A DNA stretch of 64,000 bases from positions 55,968 to 119,967 of the forward strand of contig JACPYX010000012.1 in the NCBI GenBank assembly GCA_016195815.1. Direction: 5' to 3'. Both the position numbers and the translations under genes were made by a program. This document shows, one piece after another, positions 48,561 through 57,333 of this stretch; position 1 is the first letter of the stretch, and each line of letters opens with the position of its first letter. The notes under the pieces are model-generated. The model was not told where the DNA came from and did not search any database. It saw nothing but the letters and a program-made list of their open reading frames with translations. The DNA is from Chloroflexota bacterium (GTDB taxonomy: Bacteria > Chloroflexota > Anaerolineae > Anaerolineales > Villigracilaceae).

Positions 48561-49537
48561 GCGCGCACCTCCGCTTTTGTGCGTTGTGAAACGCGCCAGA
48601 TCAATAAACGGGCTATTATGTTGATCAAAAGCGTCATTGCAAACAAAATCAGGCCGATTTCAATTAATGCGTTCAGATAAAGGTCAAAGGTGGCCTCGGT
48701 AAATTCGTTGGCGATAATAGATGCCATTGTATAACCGGGACGCAACAACGAGGCCGAAAGATCAAGGTTGTTGCCGATCACCATGGTGACGGCAATGGTT
48801 TCCCCCAAAGCGCGGCCCAATCCCAAAATAATTGCGCCAAGCAGCCCGGATGTTCCATACGGGATGAGAACCTGATAGATCATCTCCCAGCGCGTGGCTC
48901 CCATTGCCATTGCCGCCTCACGTTGACTGTTGGGAATTGCCCGGAATACGTCACGACTGATGGCAGTGATGGTCGGAAAGACCATAATAGCTAAAAGCAG
49001 TCCGGCAGCCAGGCGGCTGGGACCGAAAACGGGACCCTCGAACAACGGTAAGAATCCCAGGGATTTATTGAGAAACTCCGCAGATGGACGTACAAAAACC
49101 GGAATATATACAAACAGCCCCCACAAACCATAGACAACGCTGGGAACCGCCGCCAGCAATTCAACTAAAAAGCCAAGCGGTTCGCGCAGCCAATCCGGGG
49201 CTAATTCTGCAAGAAATATGGCTGTGCCTATGCCCAGCGGAATGGCGGCTAAAAGTGCAATGAAGGATGTGATTAATGTGCCGAGGATAAAAGGCAATGC
49301 GCCGAAAGTCTCGTTCAGGGCCGGATCCCAATCGGATGTGATTAGGAATTTCCAGCCGAAAGCCTGGCGCGAAAGAGCGGAGTTCTGCCATAGTTCGTAC
49401 CCGATTCCGATTACAAGAATCATCACCAACAAGGCCGCAACCGTCAGCAAAAGACGATAAAGCCGATCTCCATGCTGCCAGGCATTTCTGACTCTCGCAC
49501 CAAATGAAGATTGGTCTTTGTGTAATTCAGCGTTCAT
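48557..49537 (-). CDS. pstC: Phosphate ABC transporter permease PstC (second pst operon)
   Basis: A 326-residue permease. A ~35-residue cytosolic N-terminus precedes six helices. The EAA loop is IPNSQREAAMAMGATRWEMI, and LLAAVPSVVYGLWGLFV is the typical PstC helix. The gap to pstS holds a long imperfect hairpin (49568-49600). Confidence 0.92.
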   Translation of the reverse strand: MNAELHKDQSSFGARVRNAWQHGDRLYRLLLTVAALLVMILVIGIGYELWQNSALSRQAFGWKFLITSDWDPALNETFGALPFILGTLITSFIALLAAIPLGIGTAIFLAELAPDWLREPLGFLVELLAAVPSVVYGLWGLFVYIPVFVRPSAEFLNKSLGFLPLFEGPVFGPSRLAAGLLLAIMVFPTITAISRDVFRAIPNSQREAAMAMGATRWEMIYQVLIPYGTSGLLGAIILGLGRALGETIAVTMVIGNNLDLSASLLRPGYTMASIIANEFTEATFDLYLNALIEIGLILFAMTLLINIIARLLIWRVSQRTKAEVRA

Positions 49538-49567
49538 GCTTTATAGTCCTATCTTGAACCAACAAGT

Positions 49568-49600
49568 CTCCCCTCCCGGCGGAATCCGCCAGGAGAGGAG
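49568..49600 (-). promoter_or_regulatory. Imperfect hairpin between pstS and pstC (second operon)
   Basis: Fifteen-base arms (49568-49582 and 49586-49600) pair except at two positions, around a three-base loop. No T run follows on the minus strand. Such hairpins after a binding-protein gene usually stabilise that part of the mRNA, so the binding protein is made in excess of the permeases. Confidence 0.5.
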
Positions 49601-49625
49601 TATTGCACAGAGCAAGGCGGGTTAT

Positions 49626-50765
49626 TTAGTTTCCAAGCGGCTTGCCCTGGCAGGTAACCTGGGCCAGTTTGGCAAACACCTGTTGCTTCACAGCGTCCGG
49701 CAGAGGGACGTATAAGAGATCGGTCGCATCCTTTGTGCCATTCGGGCCATACGCCCAGTTGATGAACTCGATCAATTTCCGGGCTTTTATACAATCCTGC
49801 TGATCCATGTAAAGGAGCAAATAAGTATAACCTGCAATCGGATAGGAACTCTTGCTCGGGCCGTCCACGATTGAGAGCGCCAGTTTATCACCAAGGTTAG
49901 CGCCAAAGTCATTTATAGCAGATTGTGTTGATTCGGCGGACGGAGTCACATACTCCCCGGCCTTGTTCTGCAATAAGTTGAGCGTGGTTTTATTCTGGAC
50001 CGCGTAGGCGAGTTCAACGTAACCGATGGCGCCATCATTCTGTGACACCGTGCCGTACACGCCTTCATTGCCCTTGCCGCCCAGCCCCACCGGCCATTTG
50101 ACGGAGGTGCTGTTGCCAACCTGGGACTTCCAGTCCGCACTGACCTTCGACAGGTAATCGGTGAAGATATAGGTTGTGCCAGAGCCGTCCGAGCGGTGAA
50201 CAACGATTATATCTTTTGCAGGCAGTTTAATATCGGGGTTGGCGGCAGTCAAGACGGGATCATTCCATTGTTTGATCTTGCCCAGGTAAATATCTGCAAC
50301 GGCAGTGTAAGGGAACTTGATTGCGGTCGTAATGGCCTTTCCATCATCACCTGTCAAATTGACAACGATTGCTTCCGCGCCTGCAACGATGGGGAACATC
50401 TGGATACCCGGAGCGGCTTTGAATTGATCATCGTTGAGGATCGCGTCCGATGCGCCGAAATCCACGGTCTTCTCGGTGATCTGTTTGATACCGCCGCCGG
50501 AACCGATGGACTGATAATTGAACTTCACCGAAGTGTCCACGAAAGCATAGTCATAGAACCATCTGCTGTATAGCGGGAATGGAAAAGTCGCGCCTGCGCC
50601 GGTGATCTGAACAGAACCGGTGGGAAGCGCGGTCGGCTGGGCCGGAGCCTGAGTGCCGCTCACAGGCGCTTCGGTCGCGGACGGGGTAGCGGGCGCGCCG
50701 CAAGCCGCGAGCAGAACGCTCATCGCGACCAATACAAACGCGAACGAACGAGTAAATTTCAACAT
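49626..50765 (-). CDS. pstS: Phosphate-binding lipoprotein PstS (second pst operon)
   Basis: A 379-residue phosphate-binding lipoprotein. The signal is MLKFTRSFAFVLVAMSVLL, the lipobox is LAAC, and a Thr/Pro/Ala linker follows. The mature protein has canonical PstS motifs: ITGAGATFPFPLYSRWF, YQSIGSGGGIKQI, VDFGASDA and VHRSDGSGTTYIFTDYL. It leads the operon, with AGGAGAAGAAAA before the ATG and a Pho-box-like repeat upstream (50841-50857). Confidence 0.94.
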   Translation of the reverse strand: MLKFTRSFAFVLVAMSVLLAACGAPATPSATEAPVSGTQAPAQPTALPTGSVQITGAGATFPFPLYSRWFYDYAFVDTSVKFNYQSIGSGGGIKQITEKTVDFGASDAILNDDQFKAAPGIQMFPIVAGAEAIVVNLTGDDGKAITTAIKFPYTAVADIYLGKIKQWNDPVLTAANPDIKLPAKDIIVVHRSDGSGTTYIFTDYLSKVSADWKSQVGNSTSVKWPVGLGGKGNEGVYGTVSQNDGAIGYVELAYAVQNKTTLNLLQNKAGEYVTPSAESTQSAINDFGANLGDKLALSIVDGPSKSSYPIAGYTYLLLYMDQQDCIKARKLIEFINWAYGPNGTKDATDLLYVPLPDAVKQQVFAKLAQVTCQGKPLGN

Positions 50766-50840
50766 TTTCTTTTCTTCTCCTTTTTATGTTTTATATACTG
50801 TGATGTTATCAGACGCCCTTTAAAGGCAATGAAATAATGG

Positions 50841-50857
50841 GTTAACGTCTTGTTAAA
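50841..50857 (-). promoter_or_regulatory. Pho-box-like direct repeat upstream of pstS-phoU-arsC
   Basis: Read on the minus strand, TTTAAC and GTTAAC occur 11 bases apart, the pitch of PhoB/PhoP binding repeats. The same arrangement lies upstream of phoB (53941-53957) and of the microprotein-surE pair (51934-51950). Confidence 0.5.
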
Positions 50858-50860
50858 TAA

Positions 50861-50886
50861 ACTGTCCGTCATTTCTGACGGACAGT
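50861..50886 (-). terminator. Terminator after surE
   Basis: ACTGTCCGTCA pairs perfectly with TGACGGACAGT around a four-base loop (11-base stem). On the minus strand it is followed by TTTATTT. It lies 40 bases beyond the surE stop and directly next to the Pho-box-like repeat of the pst operon. Confidence 0.75.
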
Positions 50887-50926
50887 GTCTCCGGAGAGAC
50901 AAACAGGAGGAGAACAAAACCCCAGT

Positions 50927-51760
50927 CTAGGGTTTTTGTTTATTCTCTTGCACCGATAATTCAAAGAAAGGCAGCGCGCTATTTTCATCCCAGGCCCACG
51001 TGTTGAGATCCGTCAAGGCGCGATACGCTGTCAGGTCCAAATGAAGAGGCGTGACGGAGACAAACCCATCCGCCAGCGCGCCGATATCCGTGCCGCGTTC
51101 AGAAACGCCCGTCGGCGCATCGCCTGCGATCCAATAATACGGCTGGCCGCGCGGGTCAATCCCTTCGTCGAGACGGCTGTGATACACCCGCATTCCCTGA
51201 CGCGTCAACCGAAAGCCGCGCATCGCTTCGTCCGAAGCCAGATAAGGCACATTGACGTTTAGAAGAATTTCGGGTGGCAGATCATTTTCGATCACCCGTT
51301 GAACGACCCGCCCTGCGGCCTGCGCGGCCAGACCGAAATTGATTTCTCCGACATGACCCTGCGGCACTTCCAATGAAATGGCAATGCCGGGTACACCGGC
51401 GATCACAGCCTCCATCGCGGCCGTAACCGTGCCTGAATAAGTGACATCGTGCCCGAGATTGGCGCCGACGTTGATGCCGGAAACGACCAGGTCTATCTTC
51501 TCTTTGAAATACCCAAGCGTGGCAAGGGCCACACAATCTGAAGGCGCGCCATCGCTGGCAAAGGCGGTCGAACCATCGGCGAGACGAAACTCACGAACGC
51601 GCAAAGCCCGGTCAAGGGTTTTGACATGCCCGCCGCCGGACCAGTTGCGGTCGGGCGCAAGAATGCTGACTTGTCCAAGTTTACGCATCTCCTGCGTTAG
51701 AGCCAGCAGGCCGGGCGCAAGCACGCCATCGTCATTTGTAACGAGAATATGTTTGTTCAT
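50927..51760 (-). CDS. surE: 5'/3'-nucleotidase SurE
   Basis: SurE removes phosphate from nucleoside monophosphates. The 277-residue protein has the metal-site residues in TNDDGVLAPG, the SGGGHVK segment, SGINVGANLGHDVTYSGTVTAAM and the downstream VNVPY block. It is of normal length. Its start lies inside the end of the 45-residue microprotein gene (29-base overlap). It lies between phoR and the pst operon, consistent with a role in phosphate scavenging. Confidence 0.93.
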   Translation of the reverse strand: MNKHILVTNDDGVLAPGLLALTQEMRKLGQVSILAPDRNWSGGGHVKTLDRALRVREFRLADGSTAFASDGAPSDCVALATLGYFKEKIDLVVSGINVGANLGHDVTYSGTVTAAMEAVIAGVPGIAISLEVPQGHVGEINFGLAAQAAGRVVQRVIENDLPPEILLNVNVPYLASDEAMRGFRLTRQGMRVYHSRLDEGIDPRGQPYYWIAGDAPTGVSERGTDIGALADGFVSVTPLHLDLTAYRALTDLNTWAWDENSALPFFELSVQENKQKP

Positions 51761-51869
51761 TAATTTCCTTGCGATTTATATATTCGCGGCGTTTGCGCGA
51801 AGCGTCCACACCACACACGATCAGCATGGCGATAAAGGTGAAAACAATGATGACGACATCTGAATTCAT
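51732..51869 (-). CDS. 45-residue membrane microprotein between phoR and surE
   Basis: A short ORF with a strong AAAGGAG six bases before its ATG. The product has one hydrophobic helix (DVVIIVFTFIAMLIVCGV, residues 4-21) followed by a highly basic/polar tail (SRKRREYINRKEINEQTY). It overlaps the surE start by 29 bases, so translation is probably coupled. A Pho-box-like repeat lies about 65 bases upstream. I do not recognise a family. The good ribosome site, membrane-helix design and coupling argue that it is real. It could be a small regulator of PhoR or Pst, which is only inference. Confidence 0.65.
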   Translation of the reverse strand: MNSDVVIIVFTFIAMLIVCGVDASRKRREYINRKEINEQTYSRYK

Positions 51870-51933
51870 AAGTATCTCCTTTGCCTTTCCGCCTTATCTT
51901 AATCCCTTCCCTTTAAAAATGGCCTAAGAGCCG

Positions 51934-51950
51934 GTTAACATCTGGTAAAC
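51934..51950 (-). promoter_or_regulatory. Pho-box-like repeat upstream of the microprotein-surE pair
   Basis: On the minus strand GTTTAC and GTTAAC are 11 bases apart. The site overlaps nothing essential: it begins 8 bases beyond the phoR stop codon. It may give the microprotein and surE their own phosphate-responsive promoter. Confidence 0.4.
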
Positions 51951-51957
51951 AACTTTG

Positions 51958-53184
51958 TTAGGCAACAGGGATCGTAAAATAAAAAATACTGCCCTTGCCC
52001 TCTTCGCTTTCCACCCATATTTTCCCATGATGCGCTTCGACGATGTGCCGCGCAATGGATAGCCCCAGGCCTGTGCCGCTGCCGGCGCGCGACTTATCGA
52101 CTCGATAAAAACGCTCGAACACACGCGGGACATCATCAGACGGAATACCGATCCCCGAATCTTTAACGGCGAATCGCACCGCCCTCGAAGCGGCTTCCGC
52201 TAAAAGAGTCGCATCCCCGCCCGGGCGTGTGAACTTGACCGCGTTGTGAATCAGGTTGACCAGCACCTGCTCCAGCCGCGCTGGGTCGGCGCGGACATTC
52301 GGTAAATCATTGGAACATTCGACGTGAAGCGTTAATCCTGCGCGTTCAGCCTGCATTTTCATGCGATCTGCGGCAGACATCAATAATGCTTTCGGCGGAA
52401 TTGAAGCGAGATTCAGCGCCACCTGTCCCGATTCTATTTTTGACAGGTCCAGCAATTCCTGCGCCATCTGTGTCAACGCGTCCACTTCAGTGGCGATGCG
52501 GCCCAGAAAACGCGGCCCCGCTTGCGGGTCTGAAAAAGCGCCGTCCTGCAGGGTTTCAGTCAGCGCTTTGAGCGAAGCCAGAGGTGTCCGCAGTTCGTGC
52601 GAAATGTTGGAGATGAAGTCGCGGCGCACGGTTTCGAGTCGGCGGACGCGCGTCAAATCCTGCGCGAGCAGTAAACTTCCGCCGGCATGTTGATCGGGGA
52701 TGGCGATCAACTGCAAAAATTGACGGCGCGCAGGCAATTCCAAAAATTCGCTTTGCAGTTCGTTTGTCTGCTGGCAGCGTCTCCAAACTTCGACAAGTTG
52801 ATGATGACGAACGACCTCGATGACCGTGCGCCCAACCGCGTTTGGACTCTCGAATAATTTTTCGGCGGCCGGGTTCGCAAATTGAACCTGCCCATTCGAA
52901 TCGGCGATGAGCACACCGTCGGTCATCTGTTCGAGGACAGCCGCCAGCCGCTTATGTTTGGCGTTCAAAGTTGATAGTTGAAGGTTGAAATTTGAGACGA
53001 GAGAATTTACGGCGCTTGATAAATCTTCAAGGTTTCTCACATCGGTCGGCAAATTGAGTGATTGACTTTGACGAAGCGCGCCGGAATACATATCAAGGCG
53101 GCGGCGCAAGCGAATGTAACGCCACGCAAACCACACGGCGGCAAGTGAAGCAATGCCGAAACCAATTGCGAGCACGGCATTCAT
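51958..53184 (-). CDS. phoR: PhoR/SenX3-type phosphate sensor histidine kinase
   Basis: A 408-residue kinase with one N-terminal membrane helix (~4-24), a PAS domain (~70-180), HisKA with FISNISHELRTPLASLKALT, and an ATPase domain with NLIHNAVKFT, DSGIGIP and GTGLGLSIARH. The short membrane anchor without a periplasmic domain matches PhoR/SenX3, which sense through PhoU-Pst rather than an external ligand. It follows the phoB-type gene by 9 bases. Confidence 0.88.
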   Translation of the reverse strand: MNAVLAIGFGIASLAAVWFAWRYIRLRRRLDMYSGALRQSQSLNLPTDVRNLEDLSSAVNSLVSNFNLQLSTLNAKHKRLAAVLEQMTDGVLIADSNGQVQFANPAAEKLFESPNAVGRTVIEVVRHHQLVEVWRRCQQTNELQSEFLELPARRQFLQLIAIPDQHAGGSLLLAQDLTRVRRLETVRRDFISNISHELRTPLASLKALTETLQDGAFSDPQAGPRFLGRIATEVDALTQMAQELLDLSKIESGQVALNLASIPPKALLMSAADRMKMQAERAGLTLHVECSNDLPNVRADPARLEQVLVNLIHNAVKFTRPGGDATLLAEAASRAVRFAVKDSGIGIPSDDVPRVFERFYRVDKSRAGSGTGLGLSIARHIVEAHHGKIWVESEEGKGSIFYFTIPVA

Positions 53185-53193
53185 CGGAATTTA

Positions 53194-53904
53194 TTATCCC
53201 TCGAATCTGTATCCGCCGCCGCGCACAGTGACGATGCGCGTCGGGTTGGACGAGTCTGTTTCGATCTTTTGCCGCAGCCACCTGACATGTACATCCACTG
53301 TGCGGCTGTCGCCGATGAAGTCCCAGCCCCAGACTCGTTCGAGGATGAATTCACGCGAGAGCATTTGTCCGCGATGTTCGGCGAAGAAAAGGAGTAATTC
53401 GTATTCTTTGGGCTTGAGTTGTTTCGGCTGGCCGTGGAATGTGACCTCGCGGCGCGTGAGATTAACTATCAAATTGCCGAATTTTAAAGTCTCATGCGCA
53501 GGCATACTTTCGGCAGTCCTGCTCATATCTTCGCGGATCAGGCGTTCGCGGCGCAACTGGGCTTTCACGCGCGCCAGCAATTCGCGCATGGAAAACGGTT
53601 TGGTCAGATAATCGTCCGCGCCGACCTCGAGGCCGACCACGCGGTCAATTTCATCATCGCGTGCGGTGAGCATGATGATGGCGGTCGTCATTTCGCGGCG
53701 CAAAATGCGGGCTACTTCGAAGCCGTCCATTTCGGGGAGCATCAGGTCAAGGATAATGAGATCTGGTTTTAAACGGCGGGCCGTTTCGAGGGCGGAACGA
53801 CCGTCGCCGACCGCTTCGACAACATAGCCGTCTTTTTTCAAATTATATGCAAGGGTCTCTTGCAGGGAAGGTTCGTCTTCAACGACCAGGATGGTTTCAG
53901 GCAT
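53194..53904 (-). CDS. phoB: PhoB/RegX3-type response regulator
   Basis: A 236-residue OmpR-family regulator. The receiver has DE at residues 10-11, the phospho-Asp in [12 protein letters not shown], and Lys in LTKPFSMRE. The C-terminal winged helix shows [18 protein letters not shown] and [15 protein letters not shown]. Pairing with the PhoR-type kinase and the nearby pst-phoU operon supports the assignment. TATAAT lies 10 bases before the ATG without a Shine-Dalgarno sequence. Repeats GTTAAC and GTTAAG upstream suggest autoactivation. Confidence 0.9.
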   Translation of the reverse strand: MPETILVVEDEPSLQETLAYNLKKDGYVVEAVGDGRSALETARRLKPDLIILDLMLPEMDGFEVARILRREMTTAIIMLTARDDEIDRVVGLEVGADDYLTKPFSMRELLARVKAQLRRERLIREDMSRTAESMPAHETLKFGNLIVNLTRREVTFHGQPKQLKPKEYELLLFFAEHRGQMLSREFILERVWGWDFIGDSRTVDVHVRWLRQKIETDSSNPTRIVTVRGGGYRFEG

Positions 53905-53940
53905 GATTAGCTTGATTATAGCCTGTGGCTTTGTTACTTT

Positions 53941-53957
53941 CTTAACACGAAGTTAAC
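53941..53957 (-). promoter_or_regulatory. Pho-box-like repeat upstream of phoB-phoR
   Basis: GTTAAC and GTTAAG (minus strand) are 11 bases apart, located about 20 bases before the TATAAT at 53920-53915. The arrangement fits activation of phoBR by its own regulator. Confidence 0.5.
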
Positions 53958-54033
53958 GATTAATGGATGGCGCCGAATTTTGGAGTAAAAGGTCATATTT
54001 CATCCATGACCTACATCACTTGCCTTGTATGGG

Positions 54034-54048
54034 CTTGCACAATAAAAT
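54034..54048. promoter_or_regulatory. TTGCACA half-site upstream of the second Rrf2 gene
   Basis: CTTGCACAATAAAAT shares the TTGCACAA core with the operator-like sites at 2374-2389, 23282-23304 and 23846-23868. No clear left arm is visible, so it is at best a half-site, 47 bases before the ATG. Confidence 0.35.
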
Positions 54049-54094
54049 CGTTATTGCTGGTAAGAATTAGTTGTTTTAGTGAGAGGAAACGTCC

Positions 54095-54499
54095 ATGCAA
54101 ATTACCCGTCAGGCCGATTATGCAGTACGCGCAGTTCTTCATCTCGCGCGCCTGGGAAATACCGAACGCGCGGCCACAAGTTTGATTGCCGAAAAGCAGC
54201 ACATCCCGCCTTCATTCCTAGCCAAGATCATTTCGCAATTGTCCATTGCCGGGCTTTTGCACACGTCGCGCGGGGCACGCGGCGGTGTAACACTCGGGCG
54301 CGACCCCAAAGATATCAGCGTGTTGGAAGTTGTCGAGGCGATTGACGGGCCGATCCGGCTCAATGAGTGTGTTGGAGAAGACGGCCTGTGCTTATTTGAA
54401 AGCGATTGCCCGCTCCGCCCGATTTGGTGCGACGCGCAGGAACAATTGGTGGCAAAGCTCCGTGGAACCAATTTCGCCCAGTTGATGGCGCAAAGTTAA
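54095..54499 (+). CDS. Rrf2-family transcriptional regulator
   Basis: A 134-residue Rrf2 regulator (MQITRQADYAVRAVLHLARL; recognition region IPPSFLAKIISQLSIAGLL). Three cysteines in NECVGEDGLCLFESDCPL have NsrR/RirA-like spacing, and a fourth follows in IWCDA, so an iron-sulfur cluster is likely. GAGAGG lies before the ATG. It is closer in length to RirA/NsrR than the Rrf2 protein at 23358. A terminator separates it from hutU, so it is probably monocistronic. Confidence 0.9.
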   Translation: MQITRQADYAVRAVLHLARLGNTERAATSLIAEKQHIPPSFLAKIISQLSIAGLLHTSRGARGGVTLGRDPKDISVLEVVEAIDGPIRLNECVGEDGLCLFESDCPLRPIWCDAQEQLVAKLRGTNFAQLMAQS

Positions 54500-54529
54500 T
54501 CTGCGGATCGGCAAAGTTCGAAATCGATT

Positions 54530-54564
54530 CCCTCACAGCGTATAATTGCTGTGAGGGATTTTTT
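54530..54564 (+). terminator. Intrinsic terminator after the second Rrf2 gene
   Basis: CCCTCACAGC and GCTGTGAGGG form a 10-base perfect stem with an eight-base loop, followed by ATTTTTTAT. Confidence 0.9.
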
Positions 54565-54610
54565 ATCCTCGCAGACCCATTGGGTCGAATATAAAAATCA
54601 GGAGACTCCC

Positions 54611-56263
54611 ATGTCTGGACCCCGCACCGTCCGCGCGCCGCGCGGCACACAACTCACTTGCAGGAACTGGCTGATCGAAGCGCCGTATCGCATGATCCAA
54701 AACAACCTGGACCCGGATGTGGCCGAAAGGCCAGATGACCTCGTCGTCTACGGCGGGCGCGGACAGGCGGCGCGTTCGTGGGAAGCTTTCGATGCCATTC
54801 TTGAATCGCTCAAGAATCTCGAAGAAGATGAAACGCTGCTCGTGCAATCGGGCAAGCCGGTAGTCGTATTCAAGAGTCATAAAGATGCGCCGCGTGTGTT
54901 GATCGCCAATTCCAATCTTGTGCCGCATTGGGCCACGCAAAAACATTTCGATGAATTGGCCGCGCAGGGACTGATCATGTACGGACAGATGACTGCCGGT
55001 TCGTGGATCTACATCGGCACGCAGGGAATCTTGCAGGGCACTTATGAAACTTTCGGCGCGCTGGCAAAGCTCAAAGGCTGGGGCACGCTCAAAGGAAAAT
55101 TTTCTTTGACAGCCGGACTCGGCGGTATGGGCGGAGCGCAGCCATTATCCATTACGATGAATGAGGGCGTGGGCCTGGTCGTTGAAGTGGACCCGGCGCG
55201 CGCCAAACGCCGACTCGATACGGGATATATCGATCGTGTGGTGGACAATCTCGAAGAGGCCATGACCCTCGTGGAGGAATATGTCGATAAGCAATTGCCG
55301 CTCTCCATCGGGTTGATCGGCAACGCATCCGATATTTATACAGAACTCGCCATGCGCGGTATCACGCCGGATGTGGTCACGGATCAAACATCGGCGCATG
55401 ATGTTTTGTCGTATGTTCCTTCCGGACTTTCACTGGCCGCGGCAGACGAGTTGAGAAAATCGGACCCGAAAAAATATGAAGAGCTGAGCATGGCTTCGAT
55501 GGCGAAGCACGTGCAGGCCATGTTGGAATTTCAACGCAGGGGCGCGGAAGTTTTTGATTATGGAAATAACATTCGCCAGCGCGCCTTCGATTACGGCGTG
55601 ACGGATGCGTTTGAATTCCCCGGCTTCGTGCCTGCTTATATTCGTCCGTTGTTCTGCGAAGGCAAAGGCCCCTTCAGATGGGTTGCGCTTTCGGGCGACG
55701 AAGAAGATATTTATAAAACCGACCAGGCCGTGATGGATTTATTTCCCGAAGACGATCACCTGCATCGCTGGCTGAAGATGGCGCGCGAGAAAGTTCACTT
55801 TCAGGGATTGCCCGCGCGCATTTGCTGGCTCGGATACGGCGAACGCGCCAAAGCCGGATTAAAATTTAACGAGATGGTGGCGCAGGGAATTTTGAAAGCG
55901 CCCATCGTGATCGGGCGCGACCATCTGGATGCAGGTTCGGTGGCTTCGCCAAACCGCGAAACCGAATCCATGAAAGATGGCACGGACGCGGTTAGCGATT
56001 GGCCGATTCTCAACGCGATGATCAACGCGGTCGGCGGCGCGACATGGGTCTCGTTCCATCACGGCGGCGGAGTGGGCATCGGGTACAGCCAGCACGCCGG
56101 ACAAGTCATTGTCGCGGATGGCACACCCGAAGCCGCCCGCAGGTTGAAAAGAGTCCTGACAACGGATCCCGGCATGGGCGTGGTCAGGCACGCAGACGCG
56201 GGCTACGAGATTGCGATTGACGCGGCGAAACGTCACGGTATCAAGATGCCGATGTTGAAATAG
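54611..56263 (+). CDS. hutU: Urocanate hydratase
   Basis: Urocanase converts urocanate to imidazolonepropionate in histidine degradation, using tightly bound NAD. The 550-residue protein has the family length. It begins with [20 protein letters not shown], has the NAD loop [14 protein letters not shown], the active-site Cys region [15 protein letters not shown] and the C-terminal [20 protein letters not shown]. The ATG at 54611 follows GGAGACTCCC. No other hut genes are in the window. Confidence 0.94.
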   Translation: MSGPRTVRAPRGTQLTCRNWLIEAPYRMIQNNLDPDVAERPDDLVVYGGRGQAARSWEAFDAILESLKNLEEDETLLVQSGKPVVVFKSHKDAPRVLIANSNLVPHWATQKHFDELAAQGLIMYGQMTAGSWIYIGTQGILQGTYETFGALAKLKGWGTLKGKFSLTAGLGGMGGAQPLSITMNEGVGLVVEVDPARAKRRLDTGYIDRVVDNLEEAMTLVEEYVDKQLPLSIGLIGNASDIYTELAMRGITPDVVTDQTSAHDVLSYVPSGLSLAAADELRKSDPKKYEELSMASMAKHVQAMLEFQRRGAEVFDYGNNIRQRAFDYGVTDAFEFPGFVPAYIRPLFCEGKGPFRWVALSGDEEDIYKTDQAVMDLFPEDDHLHRWLKMAREKVHFQGLPARICWLGYGERAKAGLKFNEMVAQGILKAPIVIGRDHLDAGSVASPNRETESMKDGTDAVSDWPILNAMINAVGGATWVSFHHGGGVGIGYSQHAGQVIVADGTPEAARRLKRVLTTDPGMGVVRHADAGYEIAIDAAKRHGIKMPMLK

Positions 56264-56360
56264 ATTTCCGGAATATCAGATTTTAGATGAGATCTCTTGC
56301 GAAAGTCGTAAATTAAATCTTGCCATGCTAATCTTCACGCAGAGGCATCCTCTGTCTAAA

Positions 56361-57104
56361 TCACGGCACAGCCGGGACTTTGAGTATAAACCCGACCAAA
56401 TAGCCTGCCAGCGCGCTGAGGGTTCCGATCAATGCCATTTCGATTCCGCTCCGCATCGGTTTTCCGACGGTGACGCGCGCTTTATGTACACCGATGCCAA
56501 ATAGCACCAGCGCAGTGACAAACACAGAAGCCCACATGCTTGTCCCAACAGGCAGGAACATGAACGGCGACAACGGCACAAGCGACCCGATCACTGCGGA
56601 AAGCCCCACAACCCAGGCCGCGCGCCAGGCTTGCCTGCGATCAACCGGCGCAAGTTGGTGTTCCTCCGCCATCATCACAGCCACCCAGACATCCTTGTTG
56701 GCGGTGACAGTCTCCACGATATGTTCGAGCAGTTCGTCCTTGAAACCTTTTTCTTCGTAGATCTTCTTGATCTCCTGCGTTTCAAGGTTGGGAATCTTAT
56801 GGATGTGACGATATTCGCGTTCGAGTTCGCTTTGATAATGATCCGCGTCCGCCAGCGTGGTGGTGAAAGCGACTGCGCCCATCGAAATGGATTCGGCAAA
56901 TGTTGTTGCCAACCCGGCCACCAGCACGATGCGAGCGTCACTGGTGGCGGCTGCAACGCCAAGGATGACTCCCAGTACATTGACCAGGCCGTCCTGTGCG
57001 CCTAGAATGAAATCCGAAAGGCTTGATTCGCGGTGATGCGGATCGCCATGCGTATGATGGAGTAATTCATCCGCCAGCGCTTTTTGCGTTTGGGTAGGGG
57101 ACAT
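56361..57104 (-). CDS. VIT1/CCC1-family iron/manganese transporter
   Basis: A 247-residue membrane protein with five helices. The first helix block SDFILGAQDGLVNVLGVILGVAAA and the second GLATTFAESISMGAVAFTTT are the VIT1 signature (Asp/Met pair in transport). A ~75-residue cytosolic helical loop rich in Glu/His (ELEREYRHIHKIPNLETQEI) is the metal-binding region. Iron or manganese efflux/detoxification is the family role. GGTTTCC lies before the ATG on the plus strand (GGAAACC in sense). Confidence 0.9.
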   Translation of the reverse strand: MSPTQTQKALADELLHHTHGDPHHRESSLSDFILGAQDGLVNVLGVILGVAAATSDARIVLVAGLATTFAESISMGAVAFTTTLADADHYQSELEREYRHIHKIPNLETQEIKKIYEEKGFKDELLEHIVETVTANKDVWVAVMMAEEHQLAPVDRRQAWRAAWVVGLSAVIGSLVPLSPFMFLPVGTSMWASVFVTALVLFGIGVHKARVTVGKPMRSGIEMALIGTLSALAGYLVGFILKVPAVP

Positions 57105-57286
57105 GGTTTCCTCAATTTCTTAGAATGAGGACGCCTGTCGTAAATTCAATTGAACTACTTCGGGGAATACGACTTTGATATTCTGGCGCCGATATTGAAA
57201 TGATACTCAATCAGCGTGATGCTGAAAAGGGCCGAATGTCATGATTTCGATAACAAGCTTGACAGTTCGGTTTGTCGAGGGATGAA

Positions 57287-57317
57287 AAAAAGGCGGACGC
57301 GACGCGTCCGCCTTTTT
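57287..57317. terminator. Bidirectional terminator between VIT1 and the DUF91-like gene
   Basis: AAAAAGGCGGACGC and GCGTCCGCCTTTTT form a perfect 14-base stem around three bases. The A/T-flanked stem gives a T run on both strands. It terminates the minus-strand gene at 57334. The gap 57105-57286 contains no recognised gene; it should hold the VIT1 promoter. Confidence 0.88.
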
Positions 57318-57333
57318 AAATTTGCATGACAAA

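Noticed and set aside
49601..49609. TATTGCACA between pstS and pstC of the second pst operon
   Set aside because: It is a lone half-site with no partner arm five bases away and lies inside an operon, so it is probably coincidental.
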